From: Hydrocarboniphaga effusa AP103
Lineage (GTDB): Bacteria; Pseudomonadota; Gammaproteobacteria; Nevskiales; Nevskiaceae
Direction: 5' to 3'
Length of the DNA stretch: 64,000 nt
Assembly (NCBI RefSeq): GCF_000271305.1
Contig: NZ_AKGD01000001.1
Location: forward strand, 2,219,501-2,283,500
In this document: positions 16,536 to 27,102 of the stretch, piece after piece
Layout: every line of letters begins with the position of its first letter
How positions within the stretch are numbered: position 1 is the stretch's first letter
Notes under the pieces: generated by a model
Told to the model about the DNA's origin: nothing
What the model saw: the letters and a program-made list of their open reading frames with translations, nothing else
Database searches by the model: none
Program-made: the position numbers and the translations under genes

Positions 16536-18047
16536 TCAGCGCAGCGAGATCGTCGTGTTCACGCCGACGCTCAGCGTGCTGTCGTCGAACCAGCGCTGCG
16601 TGACCGTCTTGGTCTGCGTGTAGAACAGGATCACCTGCTTGCCGTAGGGGCCGAGATCACCAAGCTTGGAGGCGCGCGAGCCGGTGAACGAGAACAGCGG
16701 AACCGGCACCGGAATCGGCACGTTGATGCCGACCTGGCCGATGTCGATCTCTTCCTGGAACCGGCGCGCGGCCGCGCCGGATTGCGTGAACAGCGCCACG
16801 CCGTTGCCGTTCGGATTGGTGTTGATCAGGTCGATCGCTTCATCGAGTGACGCGGCTTCGAGCACCACGAGCACCGGCCCGAAGATTTCCTGTTCGTAGA
16901 CCGACATGCCGGGCTTCACGCCCGAGAAGATCGTCGGGCCGACGAAGTTGCCGTTTTCGTAGCCGGCGACTTTCGGCGCGCGGCCGTCGAGTTCGAGCTT
17001 CGCGCCTTCGAGGATGCCGCGTTCGATCAGTCCGTTGATGCGTTCGAGCGCGCCGCAGGACACCACCGGGCCGACATCGGTGCCCGGCTCGGTGCCGGCG
17101 CTGAGCTTGAGCTTTTTCGATTTCTCGACGAGCTCCGGCAGCCAGGCGCGCGATTCACCGACGAGCACCAGCGTCGATGCGGCCATGCAGCGCTGGCCGG
17201 CCGCACCGAACGCGGCGCCGATCAGGTTGTTGATCGTTTGCTCGCGATTCGCATCGGGCAGCACGACGGCGTGATTCTTCGCGCCCATCATGCATTGCGC
17301 GCGCTTGCCGGCGAGCGTGGCGCGGCGATAGACGTGCGTGCCGACCTTGGTCGAACCGACGAACGACACCGCCTTGATGTCCGGGTGATCGCAAATGCCG
17401 TTGACGATGTTCTCGCCGCCGTGCACGACGTTGAGCACGCCGGCCGGAACCCCCGCTTCGAGCGCGAGTTCGACCAGGCGCATCGTCACCATCGGGTCCT
17501 GTTCCGAAGGCTTCAGCACGAAGGTGTTGCCGGTCGCGATCGCCATCGGGAACATCCACAGCGGAATCATCGCCGGGAAGTTGAACGGCGTGATGCCCGC
17601 GCAGACGCCGAGCGGTTGCAGCAAGGTATAGGTATCGACGCCGGTGGCGACGTTGTTCGCGAGCTCGCCCATCTGCAAGGTGCCGATGTTGGCTGCGTGC
17701 TCGACCACTTCGAGGCCGCGGAAGATGTCGCCTTCGGCGTCGGGCAAGGTCTTGCCCTGCTCGGCCGTGAGAATCGCGGCGAGCTCCTTCATGTGTTCGC
17801 GAATGAGCTGCTGATACTTCAGGAAGATGCGCGCGCGCACGCCGATCGAGGTCTTGCGCCAGGTCTTGAACGCCTGCTTGGCGCTGTCGACGGCAGCGTC
17901 GAGTTCCTGCGTGGTCGCGAACGGAACGCGGGCGAGCACCTGCTGCGTCGCCGGGTTGATCACCTCGCGCCACTGGGTGCTGGTGGAGTCGACGAACTGG
18001 CCGCCGATCAGCAGTTTCACGGTCGGCATGGGGGCTGGGGTGGACAT
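16536..18047 (-). CDS. mmsA: Methylmalonate-semialdehyde dehydrogenase (CoA-acylating)
   Basis: 503 aa with NAD-binding segments [20 protein letters not shown] and KPSEQDPM and the catalytic cysteine in [12 protein letters not shown]. The [10 protein letters not shown] and [10 protein letters not shown] segments are typical of MmsA. It converts methylmalonate semialdehyde to propionyl-CoA, the last committed step of valine degradation. First gene of the reverse-strand operon, so the promoter lies in the intergenic region shared with the ScfR-type regulator. Confidence 0.93.
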   Translation of the reverse strand: MSTPAPMPTVKLLIGGQFVDSTSTQWREVINPATQQVLARVPFATTQELDAAVDSAKQAFKTWRKTSIGVRARIFLKYQQLIREHMKELAAILTAEQGKTLPDAEGDIFRGLEVVEHAANIGTLQMGELANNVATGVDTYTLLQPLGVCAGITPFNFPAMIPLWMFPMAIATGNTFVLKPSEQDPMVTMRLVELALEAGVPAGVLNVVHGGENIVNGICDHPDIKAVSFVGSTKVGTHVYRRATLAGKRAQCMMGAKNHAVVLPDANREQTINNLIGAAFGAAGQRCMAASTLVLVGESRAWLPELVEKSKKLKLSAGTEPGTDVGPVVSCGALERINGLIERGILEGAKLELDGRAPKVAGYENGNFVGPTIFSGVKPGMSVYEQEIFGPVLVVLEAASLDEAIDLINTNPNGNGVALFTQSGAAARRFQEEIDIGQVGINVPIPVPVPLFSFTGSRASKLGDLGPYGKQVILFYTQTKTVTQRWFDDSTLSVGVNTTISLR

Positions 18048-18136
18048 TGCGGTTCCTTTTTCTTGGCGTGGCGCGCTGGTCAGTGCCAGTGCGTTTTTGC
18101 ATTATTCGCATCCATGACTTCAGCGGAAGAACTGAA

Positions 18137-18186
18137 ATTGCGAAGATTTGCAAAGCATCGGAATCAGGTTTGCGAAGTTTGCGAAG
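18137..18186. promoter_or_regulatory. Four tandem TTTGCRAAG-like repeats, probable regulator binding site
   Basis: TTGCGAAG (18138-18145), TTTGCAAAG (18147-18155), TTTGCGAAG (18169-18177) and TTTGCGAAG (18178-18186). TTTGCAAA-type half sites are the targets of the ScfR/RamB/PrpR-like short-chain fatty acid regulators. They lie between mmsA and the regulator gene, overlapping the regulator's own leader. Confidence 0.65.
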
Positions 18187-18192
18187 GGCATC

Positions 18193-19572
18193 ATGTCTAA
18201 GGCCTTCGTCGGCGTGCGCCTGCAGCGGCTGCGCGAGGAGCGCGGCATCAGCCAGGTGGCGCTCGCCAAGACGCTCGGCATTTCACCGAGCTACCTGAAC
18301 CAGATCGAGCACAACCAGCGGCCGCTCACGGTGCCGATCCTGCTGCGCATCAACGCGCAGTTCGGCGTCGATGTGCAGATGTTTTCGGACGACGACGAGG
18401 CCCGCCTGATCGCCGACGTGCGCGACGTGCTCGCCGAAGTCGGCGGTGACACCGTATCGCTCGCGGAGACGCGCGCGCTCGCGGCGAACATGCCGGGCGT
18501 CGCGCGCGTGCTGCTCGAACTGCATCGGCGCGCGCGCGTCGCGAGCGAGCGTGCGGAGACGCTCGTCGCCACGGTCGGCGACAGCAACCACCTGCCGTCC
18601 TTCAGCCTGCTCGGCAAGCACGAGGAGGTGCGTGATTACTTCAATCGCCGGCACAACCACATCGTCGAACTCGACGAAGCGGCCGAGGCGATCTTCGTCG
18701 ATGGCGACTTCGTCGTCGGCGAGGCGGCGCAGGCGCTCATGGCGCGACTCGCCGAGCGTCACGGCGTGCGCGTGCTGATCGGCGGCTCCGAGAATTCGGA
18801 GAAGCAGCGCTACGACGAGCGCAGCAAAACCCTGCACCTGGCCGACTTCCTGCGGCCCGGACAGCAGGCCTTCCAGATGGCGTTCCAGCTCGCGGCGCTC
18901 GAAATGCGGCCGCTCATCGACGCGCTGATTCGCGATGGCGGTTTCGCCGAAGGCGAATCGCGCCGGCTCGCGCGCATCGGCTTGGCGAACTACTTCGCCG
19001 GCGCGCTGGTGATGCCGTACACGCGCTTTCTGCAATCGGCCGAAGAACTCGGCTACGACATCGAGCGCCTGTCGAGCCGCTTCGGCGTCGGCTTCGAAGC
19101 GGTTTGCCATCGGCTGTCGACCCTGCAGCGTCCGGGCATGCCGGGACTGCCGTTCTTCTTCGTGCGCGTGGATCGTGCGGGCAACGTGTCGAAGCGGCAT
19201 TCGGCTGCGGATTTCCACTTCTCGCGGGTCGGCGGCACCTGTCCGCTGTGGATCGTCTACGAGGCGTTCTCGCAACCCGACAAGGTGCTGTCGCAGATCG
19301 CGCGCATGCCGGACGGACGCAGCTATCTGTGGATCGCCAGGCGCGTCGTCAGCGGGCCGATCGGCTACGGGCGCCCGCAAAAAACTTTCGCGGTCGGACT
19401 CGGCTGCGATCTGCGCCATGCGCATCGGCTGATCTATTCGCGCGGCCTCGATCTGTCCGAGCCCGATGCGAGCACGAGCATCGGCCTGGGCTGCAAGGTC
19501 TGCGACCGACAGGATTGCGTGCAGCGCGCAGCGCCTTCGCTGCTCGAGCGCGCTTCGCTCACGTTGCCGTGA
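18193..19572 (+). CDS. ScfR-type XRE/DUF2083 short-chain acyl-CoA-responsive regulator
   Basis: 459 aa from the ATG at 18193. The N-terminal XRE helix-turn-helix is RLREERGISQVALAKTLGISPSYLNQIEH. A central IrrE-like region follows, then a C-terminal DUF2083 with its cysteine motif GCKVCDRQDCVQRAAP. Relatives bind short-chain acyl-CoAs and control propionate, methylcitrate or branched-chain acid genes. It is divergent to the valine operon, with tandem TTTGCGAAG sites between, so it likely regulates mmsA and its followers. Confidence 0.88.
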   Translation: MSKAFVGVRLQRLREERGISQVALAKTLGISPSYLNQIEHNQRPLTVPILLRINAQFGVDVQMFSDDDEARLIADVRDVLAEVGGDTVSLAETRALAANMPGVARVLLELHRRARVASERAETLVATVGDSNHLPSFSLLGKHEEVRDYFNRRHNHIVELDEAAEAIFVDGDFVVGEAAQALMARLAERHGVRVLIGGSENSEKQRYDERSKTLHLADFLRPGQQAFQMAFQLAALEMRPLIDALIRDGGFAEGESRRLARIGLANYFAGALVMPYTRFLQSAEELGYDIERLSSRFGVGFEAVCHRLSTLQRPGMPGLPFFFVRVDRAGNVSKRHSAADFHFSRVGGTCPLWIVYEAFSQPDKVLSQIARMPDGRSYLWIARRVVSGPIGYGRPQKTFAVGLGCDLRHAHRLIYSRGLDLSEPDASTSIGLGCKVCDRQDCVQRAAPSLLERASLTLP

Positions 19573-19588
19573 GCGTCGGCGCGCCGAT

Positions 19589-19717
19589 CTAGCGGCCGCG
19601 CATCGCGCAGTCGCAGTCGGCGCCATGCCATTGCGGCTCCTGCTCAGGCTCCTCTTCTTCTCGATCTTCGAAGACCAGACGCGCCAGCAGCTCGGCGTAG
19701 GGCTGCGGGTCTTCCAT
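19589..19717 (-). CDS. Small acidic protein translationally coupled to metE, 42 aa
   Basis: The ATG at 19717 overlaps the metE stop in TGATG, the classic coupling arrangement. The product starts [20 protein letters not shown], has a run of Glu, and ends with HGADCDCAMRGR, a CDC pair that could bind a metal or form a disulfide. No family recognised. Coupling and composition suggest a real small protein, but a chance open frame cannot be excluded in GC-rich DNA. Confidence 0.45.
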   Translation of the reverse strand: MEDPQPYAELLARLVFEDREEEEPEQEPQWHGADCDCAMRGR

Positions 19718-21990
19718 CACGGCAGATTCGCGCGTGCTGCACGTGCCGTCGCCACCATCGTCTTCAAGGCCGCTTCGGTTTCCGGCCAGCCGCGCGTCTT
19801 GAGCCCGCAATCGGGGTTCACCCACAGGCGCTCGGCCGGCACCACCTCGAGCGCGCGCTGCAGCAGCTCGCTCATTTCGTCGGCGGCCGGAACGCGCGGC
19901 GAGTGGATGTCGTAGAGGCCCGGGCCGATGTCGTTCGGATAGCGGAATTCGGCGAAGCCCTCGAGCAATTTCATGCGCGAGCGCGAGGTCTCGATCGTGA
20001 TCACGTCCGCGTCGAGCGCGGCGATCGCCGGCAGGATGTCGTTGAACTCCGAATAGCACATGTGCGTGTGAATCTGCGTTTCGTCGCGCACGCCCGCGGC
20101 GGTGATGCGAAACGCGCGCACGGCCCAGTCGAGATACTCGGGCCAGTCGGCCTTCTTGAGCGGCAGGCCTTCGCGGATCGTCGGCTCGTCGATCTGGATC
20201 AGCCTGATGCCGGCGGCTTCGAGGTCGAGCACTTCGTCGCGCAAGGCGAGTGCGAGCTGCAGCGCGACCTCGCGCCTGGGCAGATCGTCGCGCACGAAGC
20301 TCCAGAACAGCATCGTCAGCGGGCCGCTGAGCATGCCCTTCATCGGCCTGGACGTGAGGCTTTGCGCATAGCGCGACCACTCCACCGTCATCGCCTTCGG
20401 GCGCGAGACATCGCCGTAGATCACCGGCGGCTTCACGCAGCGCGAGCCGTAGCTCTGCACCCAGCCGAACTGCGTGAACGCGTAGCCGTCGAGCTGCTCG
20501 CCGAAGTATTCGACCATGTCGTTGCGCTCGGGCTCGCCATGCACGAGCACGTCGAGGCCGAGCCGTTCCTGCCGGTCGACGACGAAGCGGATTTCGTTTT
20601 GCATCGCGGCGACGTAATCGGCCTCGCCGGACTTGCCGGCCTTGAACGCGGCGCGCGCGGCGCGGATCTCGGCGGTCTGCGGAAACGAGCCGATCGTGGT
20701 CGTCGGCAGCTTCGGCAGTTGCAGCACGGCCTGCTGGGCGGCGATGCGCTCGGCGAACGCCGACTGGCGCTGCGTATCGCGCTCGTTCAATGCGGCGACG
20801 CGGGCGCGCACCTCGTCGCGCCGGGTACTCGGCGCATTGCGACGGTCTTCGATCGCGGTCGCCGCGGCTTGCAGCGGTTCGGCGACGGCGGCTTCGCCTT
20901 CGTTCAAGGCGCGCTTGAGCACGGCGAGTTCGCCGAGCTTCTGTTCTGCGAACGCCATCCAGCTCCTGATGCGCGGATCGAGCCGGGTTTCCTGCGCGAG
21001 ATCGTGCGGCACGTGCAGCAGCGAGCACGAAGCGGATACCCACAGTCGCTCGCCGAGCGTCGCCCGTGCGGCAGCGAGCGAGGCGAGCGCCCGGCTCAGG
21101 TCGCTGCGCCAGAGATTGCGGCCGTCGATCACGCCGAGCGAAAGCACTTTGTCTGCGGGCCAGTCGGCCAGGAAGGCGTCGAGCTGCCCGGGTGCACGCA
21201 CCAGGTCCAGATGCAGGCCGGCGATCGGCAGCCGCTTGAGCCAGGCGGCGTGCTCGGCGACGCCACCGAAGTAGCTCGCGAGCAGCAGCGGCAGGCCGGC
21301 GCCGGCCAGTTCGCGGTAGACCACGCCGTAGGCCGCGATCCAGTCCGGCGGCAGGTCGAGCGAGAGCACCGGCTCGTCGAGCTGCACCCAGCGCACGCCC
21401 AGCTGCGCGAGTTCGCTCAGCAACGCGAAGTAGCCATTGAGCAGCAGCGACAACAGCCGCAGCTTGTCGAAGCCCGGCTCGGCGGCCGCCAGCCAGAGCC
21501 AGGTCAGCGGGCCGGGCAGCGCGACTTTCACTTGATGGCCGAGCGCGAGCGCCTCGCGCACCTCGGGCAGCAGCCAGCCGCGATCGAGCTTGACGGTGGT
21601 CCGCGGGCCGATCTCGGGGACCAGATAGTGATAGTTGGTGTCGAACCACTTCTTCATCGCCAGCGCGGGCTGCTGCGCGGTGCCGCGCGCCATCGCGAAG
21701 TAGCCGGCCAGATCGACGGTCCCGCCCAGGCCGAAGCGCTCCGGCGCGGCCGAGAACAGCGCGGTGACGTTATGCAGGTGATCGTAGAAGGCGAAGTCGC
21801 CGACGGTGACGAAGTCGAGCCCGGCCGCCTTCTGCTGCGCCCAGTGCCGGGCGCGCAGGCCCGCGGCGACGCAGTGCAGTTCGTCGGCGGCGAGCCTGCC
21901 TTGCCAGTGCGCCTCGACGGCGGCCTTGAGTTCACGGCGGGCGCCGATGCGCGGGAAGCCGAGGATGTGGGTGGCAATGGAAGCGGTCAT
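19717..21990 (-). CDS. metE: Cobalamin-independent methionine synthase
   Basis: 757 aa, the full length for MetE. The N-terminal half is [15 protein letters not shown]...; the C-terminal half carries the zinc-site residues in [11 protein letters not shown] and [13 protein letters not shown]. It transfers a methyl group from 5-methyltetrahydropteroyltriglutamate to homocysteine. Divergent metR directly adjacent supports MetR activation under homocysteine. I see no cobalamin riboswitch in the 91-base intergenic space. Confidence 0.95.
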   Translation of the reverse strand: MTASIATHILGFPRIGARRELKAAVEAHWQGRLAADELHCVAAGLRARHWAQQKAAGLDFVTVGDFAFYDHLHNVTALFSAAPERFGLGGTVDLAGYFAMARGTAQQPALAMKKWFDTNYHYLVPEIGPRTTVKLDRGWLLPEVREALALGHQVKVALPGPLTWLWLAAAEPGFDKLRLLSLLLNGYFALLSELAQLGVRWVQLDEPVLSLDLPPDWIAAYGVVYRELAGAGLPLLLASYFGGVAEHAAWLKRLPIAGLHLDLVRAPGQLDAFLADWPADKVLSLGVIDGRNLWRSDLSRALASLAAARATLGERLWVSASCSLLHVPHDLAQETRLDPRIRSWMAFAEQKLGELAVLKRALNEGEAAVAEPLQAAATAIEDRRNAPSTRRDEVRARVAALNERDTQRQSAFAERIAAQQAVLQLPKLPTTTIGSFPQTAEIRAARAAFKAGKSGEADYVAAMQNEIRFVVDRQERLGLDVLVHGEPERNDMVEYFGEQLDGYAFTQFGWVQSYGSRCVKPPVIYGDVSRPKAMTVEWSRYAQSLTSRPMKGMLSGPLTMLFWSFVRDDLPRREVALQLALALRDEVLDLEAAGIRLIQIDEPTIREGLPLKKADWPEYLDWAVRAFRITAAGVRDETQIHTHMCYSEFNDILPAIAALDADVITIETSRSRMKLLEGFAEFRYPNDIGPGLYDIHSPRVPAADEMSELLQRALEVVPAERLWVNPDCGLKTRGWPETEAALKTMVATARAARANLP

Positions 21991-22081
21991 GCGCAGGCTC
22001 GCGGACAGGGGCCGAGCATGGTCCGGCCGCGCGCCATATGATTCAATCTCAAAGAATTGTCATTCGACTTGAGTTTCATTC

Positions 22082-23002
22082 ATGGCTTCTTCCCCGCTCG
22101 ACATCCGCCATCTGCAGACGCTGATCGCGCTGTCCGACACCGGCTCGCTCGCCAAGGCGGCCGATCGCGTGTTCGTGACCCAATCGGCGCTCTCGCACCA
22201 GCTCAAGGCGCTCGAAACGCATTACGGAACATCGCTGTTCGAGCGCAACACCAAGCCGCTGCGCTTCACCCAGGCCGGCGCGCGCCTGCTGGCGGCCGCG
22301 CGCGAGGTGGTGCAGATCACCGCGCAGGCCGAGCGCGAAGTGGCGCAGTGGGTCTCGGGCCGCAGCGGCGAGCTGCGCGTGGCGGTGGAATGCCACACCT
22401 GCTTCGACTGGCTGATGCCCGCGATGGACGCGCTGCGCGAGCACTGGCCCGAAGTCGAGCTCGACATCGTCAGCGGCTTTCACACCGAGCCGACCACGCT
22501 GGTCGAGAACGGCACCGCGGACTTCGCGGTGATCCACGACGAGCCGCCCAAGCGCGCGGGCGTCGTCACCGAGCATCTGTTCACCTACGAGACGCTCGCG
22601 ATCGTCTCGCCGCTGCACGCGTACGCGCAGAAGGCGTATCTGCAGCCGCAGGATTTCATCGGCGAAACGCTGATCAGCTATCCGGTCGACGACGCCATGC
22701 TCGACGTCGTGCGGCATTTTCTGGCCCCGCACGACATCAAGCCGCGCCGCCGCAACGCCGAGCTCACGATCGCGATCCTGCAACTGGTCGCGAGCGGCCG
22801 CGGCATCGCCGCGCTACCCGAATGGAGCGTGCGCCCGTATCTCGATCGCGGCTACGTGGTCGGCATACCGCTCGGCCCCAAGGGCCTGCACTGCGAGCTG
22901 CACGCGGCGATGCCCGAGAGCCTCGCGAGCCGCGCCTACATCCGCGATTTCATCGCCAAGGTGCGCGAGCAGGCGCCGCGCGCGATGGAGGCTATCGCCT
23001 AG
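22082..23002 (+). CDS. metR: LysR-type regulator MetR
   Basis: 306 aa. The N-terminal LysR helix-turn-helix is IRHLQTLIALSDTGSLAKAADRVFVTQSALSHQLKAL, followed by an effector domain. The sequence ELRVAVECHTCFDWLMPAMD is typical of MetR, whose co-inducer is homocysteine. Divergence from metE with a short shared spacer rich in TTCA/TGA motifs fits its known target. Confidence 0.93.
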   Translation: MASSPLDIRHLQTLIALSDTGSLAKAADRVFVTQSALSHQLKALETHYGTSLFERNTKPLRFTQAGARLLAAAREVVQITAQAEREVAQWVSGRSGELRVAVECHTCFDWLMPAMDALREHWPEVELDIVSGFHTEPTTLVENGTADFAVIHDEPPKRAGVVTEHLFTYETLAIVSPLHAYAQKAYLQPQDFIGETLISYPVDDAMLDVVRHFLAPHDIKPRRRNAELTIAILQLVASGRGIAALPEWSVRPYLDRGYVVGIPLGPKGLHCELHAAMPESLASRAYIRDFIAKVREQAPRAMEAIA

Positions 23003-23043
23003 GGAACCTGCCCCGGGCAGCGTGAGCCGTTCCGCGTTGGCGC

Positions 23044-24714
23044 TCAGTGTGCGCTTGCCGCCGAGCTGCCGATGCCGGTTTCCGCGCGCACGGCCTGCTC
23101 GTCGAAAGCCAGACGCTCACGTTCGGCGCGGGCGCTATGGTCGAGCCGGGATACCAGCCAGGTGACGAAGAATGCGAGCGGCATCGAGAACAGCGCCGGC
23201 TGCTCGTACGGAAACAGCGGCTGCGCGTGACCGAGCACGGCAACCCACACCGCCTTGGACAGCACCACCAAGCCCACCGCCGAGATCAAACCGGCAAGTC
23301 CACCCCACAGCGCGCCCTGCGTGGTCAGCCCGCGCCAGTACATCGACAGTATCAGTACCGGGAAGTTGGCCGAGGCGGCGATGCCGAAAGTCAGGCCGAC
23401 CAGAAAGGCCACGTTCTGATTCTCGAACAGGATGCCGAGCAGCACCGCAACGAGCCCGAGCCCGATCGTGGCGTAGCGCGAGACCTTCATCTCCTCGCCC
23501 TCGGTCGCCGTTCCCTTGCGGATTACGCGAGCGTACAGATCGTGTGCGATCGCCGAAGCGCCGGCCAGCGCCAAGCCCGAGACCACCGCCAGGATCGTCG
23601 CGAACGCCACCGCCGACAGGAAGCCGAGGAACAGATTGCCGCCGAGCGCCTTGGCCAGATGCATGACCGGCATGTTGCTTCCGCCGATCAGCTTGCCGCG
23701 TGGATCGCCGCCTTCGAAGAACTGCGGGTCGGTGCCGACGATGACCACGGCCGACAGCCCCAGCACGCAGACCACCAGGAAGAAGAAGCCGATGAAGCCG
23801 CTGGCGACGAACACGCTCTTGCGTGCCTCGACCGCGTTGGGCACGGTGAAAAACCGCATCAGGATGTGCGGCAGGCCGGCGGTGCCGAACAGCAGGCCCA
23901 GCGACAGTGACAACGCCGAAACCGGGTCGGCCAGCAGCGTGCCCGGTCCCATGATGCGCTGGCCATCGGCATGCGCCGCGACCGCGGATTTCGCCATCGT
24001 CTCGAGATTGAAGCCGAAGCGGGACAAGGCCATCAGTGCCAGCACGGTGCCCCCGCTCAGCAGCAGCACCGCCTTGATGATCTGCACCCAGGTGGTCGCG
24101 ATCATGCCGCCGAAGATCACGTACAGCACCATCAGCACGCCGACCACGACGACGGCGACCGGATAGTCCAGGCCGAACAGCAGCTGGATCAGCTGGCCGG
24201 CCCCGACCATCTGCACGATCAGGTAGAAGCAGACCACGGTCAGCGAGCCGACGGCCGCGAATGTGCGGACACGGTTCTGGTCGAGCCGGTAGGAGGCGAT
24301 GTCGGCGAAGGTGTAGCGGCCCAGGTTGCGCAGCCGTTCGGCCATCAGGAACAGGATGACCGGCCAGCCGACGAAGAAGCCGATGGTGTAGACGAAGCCA
24401 TCGAAACCGCGCAGGAACACCAGGCTCGACAGCCCAAGCAGGGTCGCTGCGGACATGTAGTCGCCGGCGATCGCCAGGCCGTTCTGGAAGCCGCTGATGC
24501 CGCCGCCGGCAGTGTAGAAATCCGATGTCGAGCGCGTGCGCCGGGCGGCCCAGGCGGTGATGCCCAGCGTCGCCAGCACGAACAGCAGGAACATCGCGAT
24601 GGCAGAGACGTTCAGCGGCTGGCGGCTGACCTCGGCGATCGAGCCGGGAGCGGCCAGGGCCGACGCGGGCAGGGCCAGCGCGGCGACTGCCAATGAAGGG
24701 CGGAGGCGGTTCAT
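23044..24714 (-). CDS. actP: Sodium:solute symporter, ActP-like acetate permease
   Basis: 556 aa from the ATG at 24714, starting with a signal-like segment ([14 protein letters not shown]) as ActP does. About 13 membrane helices; SSS-family signatures [29 protein letters not shown] and [15 protein letters not shown]. ActP imports acetate, propionate and other short monocarboxylates. It is co-translated with the upstream DUF485 gene (4-base overlap), the conserved yjcH-actP pair, and transcribed from the sigma-54 promoter at 25284-25301. Confidence 0.9.
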   Translation of the reverse strand: MNRLRPSLAVAALALPASALAAPGSIAEVSRQPLNVSAIAMFLLFVLATLGITAWAARRTRSTSDFYTAGGGISGFQNGLAIAGDYMSAATLLGLSSLVFLRGFDGFVYTIGFFVGWPVILFLMAERLRNLGRYTFADIASYRLDQNRVRTFAAVGSLTVVCFYLIVQMVGAGQLIQLLFGLDYPVAVVVVGVLMVLYVIFGGMIATTWVQIIKAVLLLSGGTVLALMALSRFGFNLETMAKSAVAAHADGQRIMGPGTLLADPVSALSLSLGLLFGTAGLPHILMRFFTVPNAVEARKSVFVASGFIGFFFLVVCVLGLSAVVIVGTDPQFFEGGDPRGKLIGGSNMPVMHLAKALGGNLFLGFLSAVAFATILAVVSGLALAGASAIAHDLYARVIRKGTATEGEEMKVSRYATIGLGLVAVLLGILFENQNVAFLVGLTFGIAASANFPVLILSMYWRGLTTQGALWGGLAGLISAVGLVVLSKAVWVAVLGHAQPLFPYEQPALFSMPLAFFVTWLVSRLDHSARAERERLAFDEQAVRAETGIGSSAASAH

Positions 24715-25022
24715 TGGCGCGACTCCCCGGCCAGTTCGCGGCTCAGCACGTCGAAGTCGCGATTGGCCCGGCGCACGTAGAGCCCGGTCAGCAGCCAGGA
24801 GCCGACGATCAGCCCGGTGCCGATCGGCCAGCCGACGGTCAGTGCGGAATCCGTCGATAGCGGTGTCGCCAGCCACCGCGGCTGGAACGCGACCGTGGCC
24901 ATGAAGGCGTAGTACGAGCCCAGCACGATCGCCGACAGCAGCAGCGAGTAGCGTCGCCGGCTGCGGACCAGCGTCAGAAACTTCGGATGCCGGAGCATCG
25001 GATGGGACAGGGTTTGCGGCAC
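24711..25022 (-). CDS. yjcH: DUF485 inner-membrane protein (YjcH-like)
   Basis: 103 aa from a GTG at 25022, chosen because GAGGAG lies eight bases before it; no upstream ATG is properly placed. Two membrane helices ([20 protein letters not shown] and [20 protein letters not shown]). DUF485 proteins are the small partners of ActP permeases; function unknown. The ATGA overlap with actP indicates coupling. Confidence 0.88.
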   Translation of the reverse strand: MPQTLSHPMLRHPKFLTLVRSRRRYSLLLSAIVLGSYYAFMATVAFQPRWLATPLSTDSALTVGWPIGTGLIVGSWLLTGLYVRRANRDFDVLSRELAGESRQ

Positions 25023-25058
25023 GGGTTTCTCTCCTCGTTTTAGGTTTTCGGCTGCATG

Positions 25059-25082
25059 GCGTTGCCCGCATGCGGGCAACGC
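25059..25082. promoter_or_regulatory. Perfect 24-bp palindrome in the yjcH-actP leader
   Basis: Two 12-base arms, GCGTTGCCCGCA and its inverse, meet without a spacer. The palindrome sits 37 bases before the yjcH start and downstream of the sigma-54 promoter, so it is transcribed. As RNA it forms a strong hairpin that might block translation or stabilise the message; as DNA it could be an operator. Confidence 0.55.
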
Positions 25083-25283
25083 TGCGGCGAGCAGCCTGGA
25101 TCGCCGTCGTCGCGGTGACCGGGCGGGGGATTTGGCGCCCGGACGCGCGCCGGTTGCCGGAGGCGTCGGTTCCATTGAGAAAGGAACGTGACCTGCGGCA
25201 ACGGCAGCGAGTCGGGGCGGGTTCTCCTCCGCAGCGATTGCTGTGGGCACGCTCGCTCGTCGCGGCGGCTTCTGCCTTCACGG

Positions 25284-25301
25284 TTGCAGGCTTGATGCCA
25301 G
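25284..25301 (-). promoter_or_regulatory. Sigma-54 promoter for yjcH-actP
   Basis: CTGGCATCAAGCCTGCAA on the reverse strand has GG and GC exactly ten bases apart, the invariant -24/-12 spacing of RpoN promoters (consensus TGGCACG-N4-TTGC). It lies about 260 bases upstream of the GTG of yjcH. Confidence 0.7.
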
Positions 25302-25362
25302 GTCATAATCCTGGCTAAAACAGCTGCTTGGAATTCGATCACGGTGCGTCGGGGGGGAAGCT

Positions 25363-25392
25363 GGTAACAACACTGTCACCTCGGGTAACACC
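25363..25392. promoter_or_regulatory. Upstream activating sites with GGTAAC repeats
   Basis: GGTAACA-ACAC-TGTCACC (25363-25380) is a near-palindrome, followed by another GGTAACACC (25384-25392). They lie 62-108 bases upstream of the sigma-54 promoter, where enhancer-binding proteins sit. The same GTTACC/GGTAAC element precedes the porin promoter, and CbrB is reported to use GTTAC/GTAAC-type subsites. Confidence 0.6.
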
Positions 25393-25431
25393 GTGGCCCG
25401 GAGCGGCTGGCCGTCCGGGTCGAACCGGCAT

Positions 25432-27057
25432 TCAGGCGACGCGCTGGCGCAGCAGGAACTTCTGGATCTTGCCGGTCGAGGTCTTGGGCAGCGGGCCGAT
25501 GACGACGTGGCGCGGCACCTTGAAACGCGCCAGATACCGGCGGCAGTGCTCGACGAGTTCCTCGGGCGTGACGGTGGAGCCTTCGCGCAGCTCGACGCAG
25601 GCGCAGGGCACCTCACCCCACTTGTCGTCCAGCTTGGCGACCACTGCCGCGGCCATCACCGCCGGGTGGCGGTAGAGCGCGTCCTCGACCTCGATACTGG
25701 AGATGTTCTCGCCGCCGGAGATGATGACGTCCTTGCTACGATCCCGGATCTTGACGTAGCCGTCGGACTGCACGACCGCGAGGTCGCCGGAGTGGAACCA
25801 GCCGCCGGCGAGTGATTCCTCGGTCGCCGTCGGGTTCTTCAGGTAGCCCTTCATGACGATATTGCCGCGGAACATGATCTCGCCCATGGTCTCGCCGTCG
25901 GCGGGCACCGGTTGCATCGTCTGCGGATCGAGTACGGCCATGGCCTGCTGCAGATGGTTGGGCACGCCCTGGCGGGCGTGGCGCTCTGCTTTTTCGGGAA
26001 GCGGGAGCGTCTCCCACTCGGGCTGCCTGGCGCAGATCGCGGCTGGGCCGTAAGTCTCGGTCAGGCCGTAGGCATGGGTGATCGAAACGCCGATGCGCTC
26101 CATCCCCTCGATGATCGCCGCTGGCGGCGCCGCGCCGGCGATCATCGCCGCCACCGGATGCCCCAGTCCCTGCCGGCTGGATTCGGGCGCGTTGATCAGC
26201 ATGCTGTGGACGATGGGCGCTCCGCAGAAATGCGTGACGCGATGCTGCTTGATGAGCTCGAAGATCAGCACCGGGTCGACGCGACGCAGGCAGACATGGG
26301 TGCCGGCGTTGGCGGCCAGCGTCCATGGGAAGCACCAGCCGTTGCAGTGGAACATCGGCAGCGTCCACAGGTAGACCGCATGCGCAGGCATGCCCCAGGT
26401 GACGATGTTGGCGATCGAGTTCAGGTGCGCGCCGCGATGGTGATAGACCACGCCCTTGGGGTTGCCGGTGGTGCCCGAGGTGTAGTTGAGGGCGATCGCC
26501 TCCCACTCGTCCTGTGGCAGCGACCAGGCATAACCGGGATCGCCTTCGGCGAGCAGGGCCTCATAGTCCAGTGCGCCCAGCGTTTCGCCACCGTCGATGT
26601 GCGGGTCACGGACGTCGATGACCAGCGGGCGCCGCTCACCCAGCATCGCCAGCGCCTTGGACACCACCGGCGAGAATTCGCAATCGGTGATCAGCACGCG
26701 CGCCTCGCCATGTTCGAGCATGAAGGCGATGGCCTCGGCATCCAGGCGCGTATTGAGTGTATTGAGCACGGCACCCAGCATCGGTACGCCGAAATGCGCC
26801 TCGATCATCGGCGGTGTGTTGGGCAGCATCACCGCCACGGTGTCGCCGCGACCGATTCCGCGACGCTCCAGCGCCGAAGCCAGGCGACGGCAACGTGCGT
26901 AGGTCTGACTCCACACCTGCCGGGTTTCGCCGTAGATGATCGAGGTTCTCTGCGGATACACCGCGGCGGTGCGTTCGATGAAGCTCAGCGGCGACAGCGG
27001 CACGTAATTGGCCGGCGAGCGGTCGAGGCCCATGCTGTAGGGATGCTGGCGCGTCAT
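25432..27057 (-). CDS. Acyl-CoA synthetase (AMP-forming, medium/short-chain)
   Basis: 541 aa, ANL superfamily. The adenylation P-loop is LNYTSGTTGNPKGVVYHH, motif ITHAYGLTETYGP, then GWFHSGDLAVVQSDGYVKIRDR, and the C-terminal acylation lysine in LPKTSTGKIQKFLLR. The CNGWCFPW segment is typical of the DmdB/FadD3-like medium-chain ligases. It activates an imported carboxylic acid to its CoA ester. It is the second gene of the porin operon, 45 bases after the porin stop. Confidence 0.9.
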   Translation of the reverse strand: MTRQHPYSMGLDRSPANYVPLSPLSFIERTAAVYPQRTSIIYGETRQVWSQTYARCRRLASALERRGIGRGDTVAVMLPNTPPMIEAHFGVPMLGAVLNTLNTRLDAEAIAFMLEHGEARVLITDCEFSPVVSKALAMLGERRPLVIDVRDPHIDGGETLGALDYEALLAEGDPGYAWSLPQDEWEAIALNYTSGTTGNPKGVVYHHRGAHLNSIANIVTWGMPAHAVYLWTLPMFHCNGWCFPWTLAANAGTHVCLRRVDPVLIFELIKQHRVTHFCGAPIVHSMLINAPESSRQGLGHPVAAMIAGAAPPAAIIEGMERIGVSITHAYGLTETYGPAAICARQPEWETLPLPEKAERHARQGVPNHLQQAMAVLDPQTMQPVPADGETMGEIMFRGNIVMKGYLKNPTATEESLAGGWFHSGDLAVVQSDGYVKIRDRSKDVIISGGENISSIEVEDALYRHPAVMAAAVVAKLDDKWGEVPCACVELREGSTVTPEELVEHCRRYLARFKVPRHVVIGPLPKTSTGKIQKFLLRQRVA

Positions 27058-27102
27058 ATGCGGACTCCTTGAGGTTTGTTGGGGGTTTCTGGCAATTGCT
27101 GG

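Noticed and set aside
19589-21649. A 686-aa reverse-strand frame overlapping metE in another phase
   Set aside because: Arg/Ala-rich shadow of metE; only its final 42 codons, coupled to the metE stop, were kept as a possible gene.
21991-22081. Cobalamin riboswitch in front of metE
   Set aside because: The spacer is only 91 bases and shows no cobalamin-box sequence; MetR control is sufficient.
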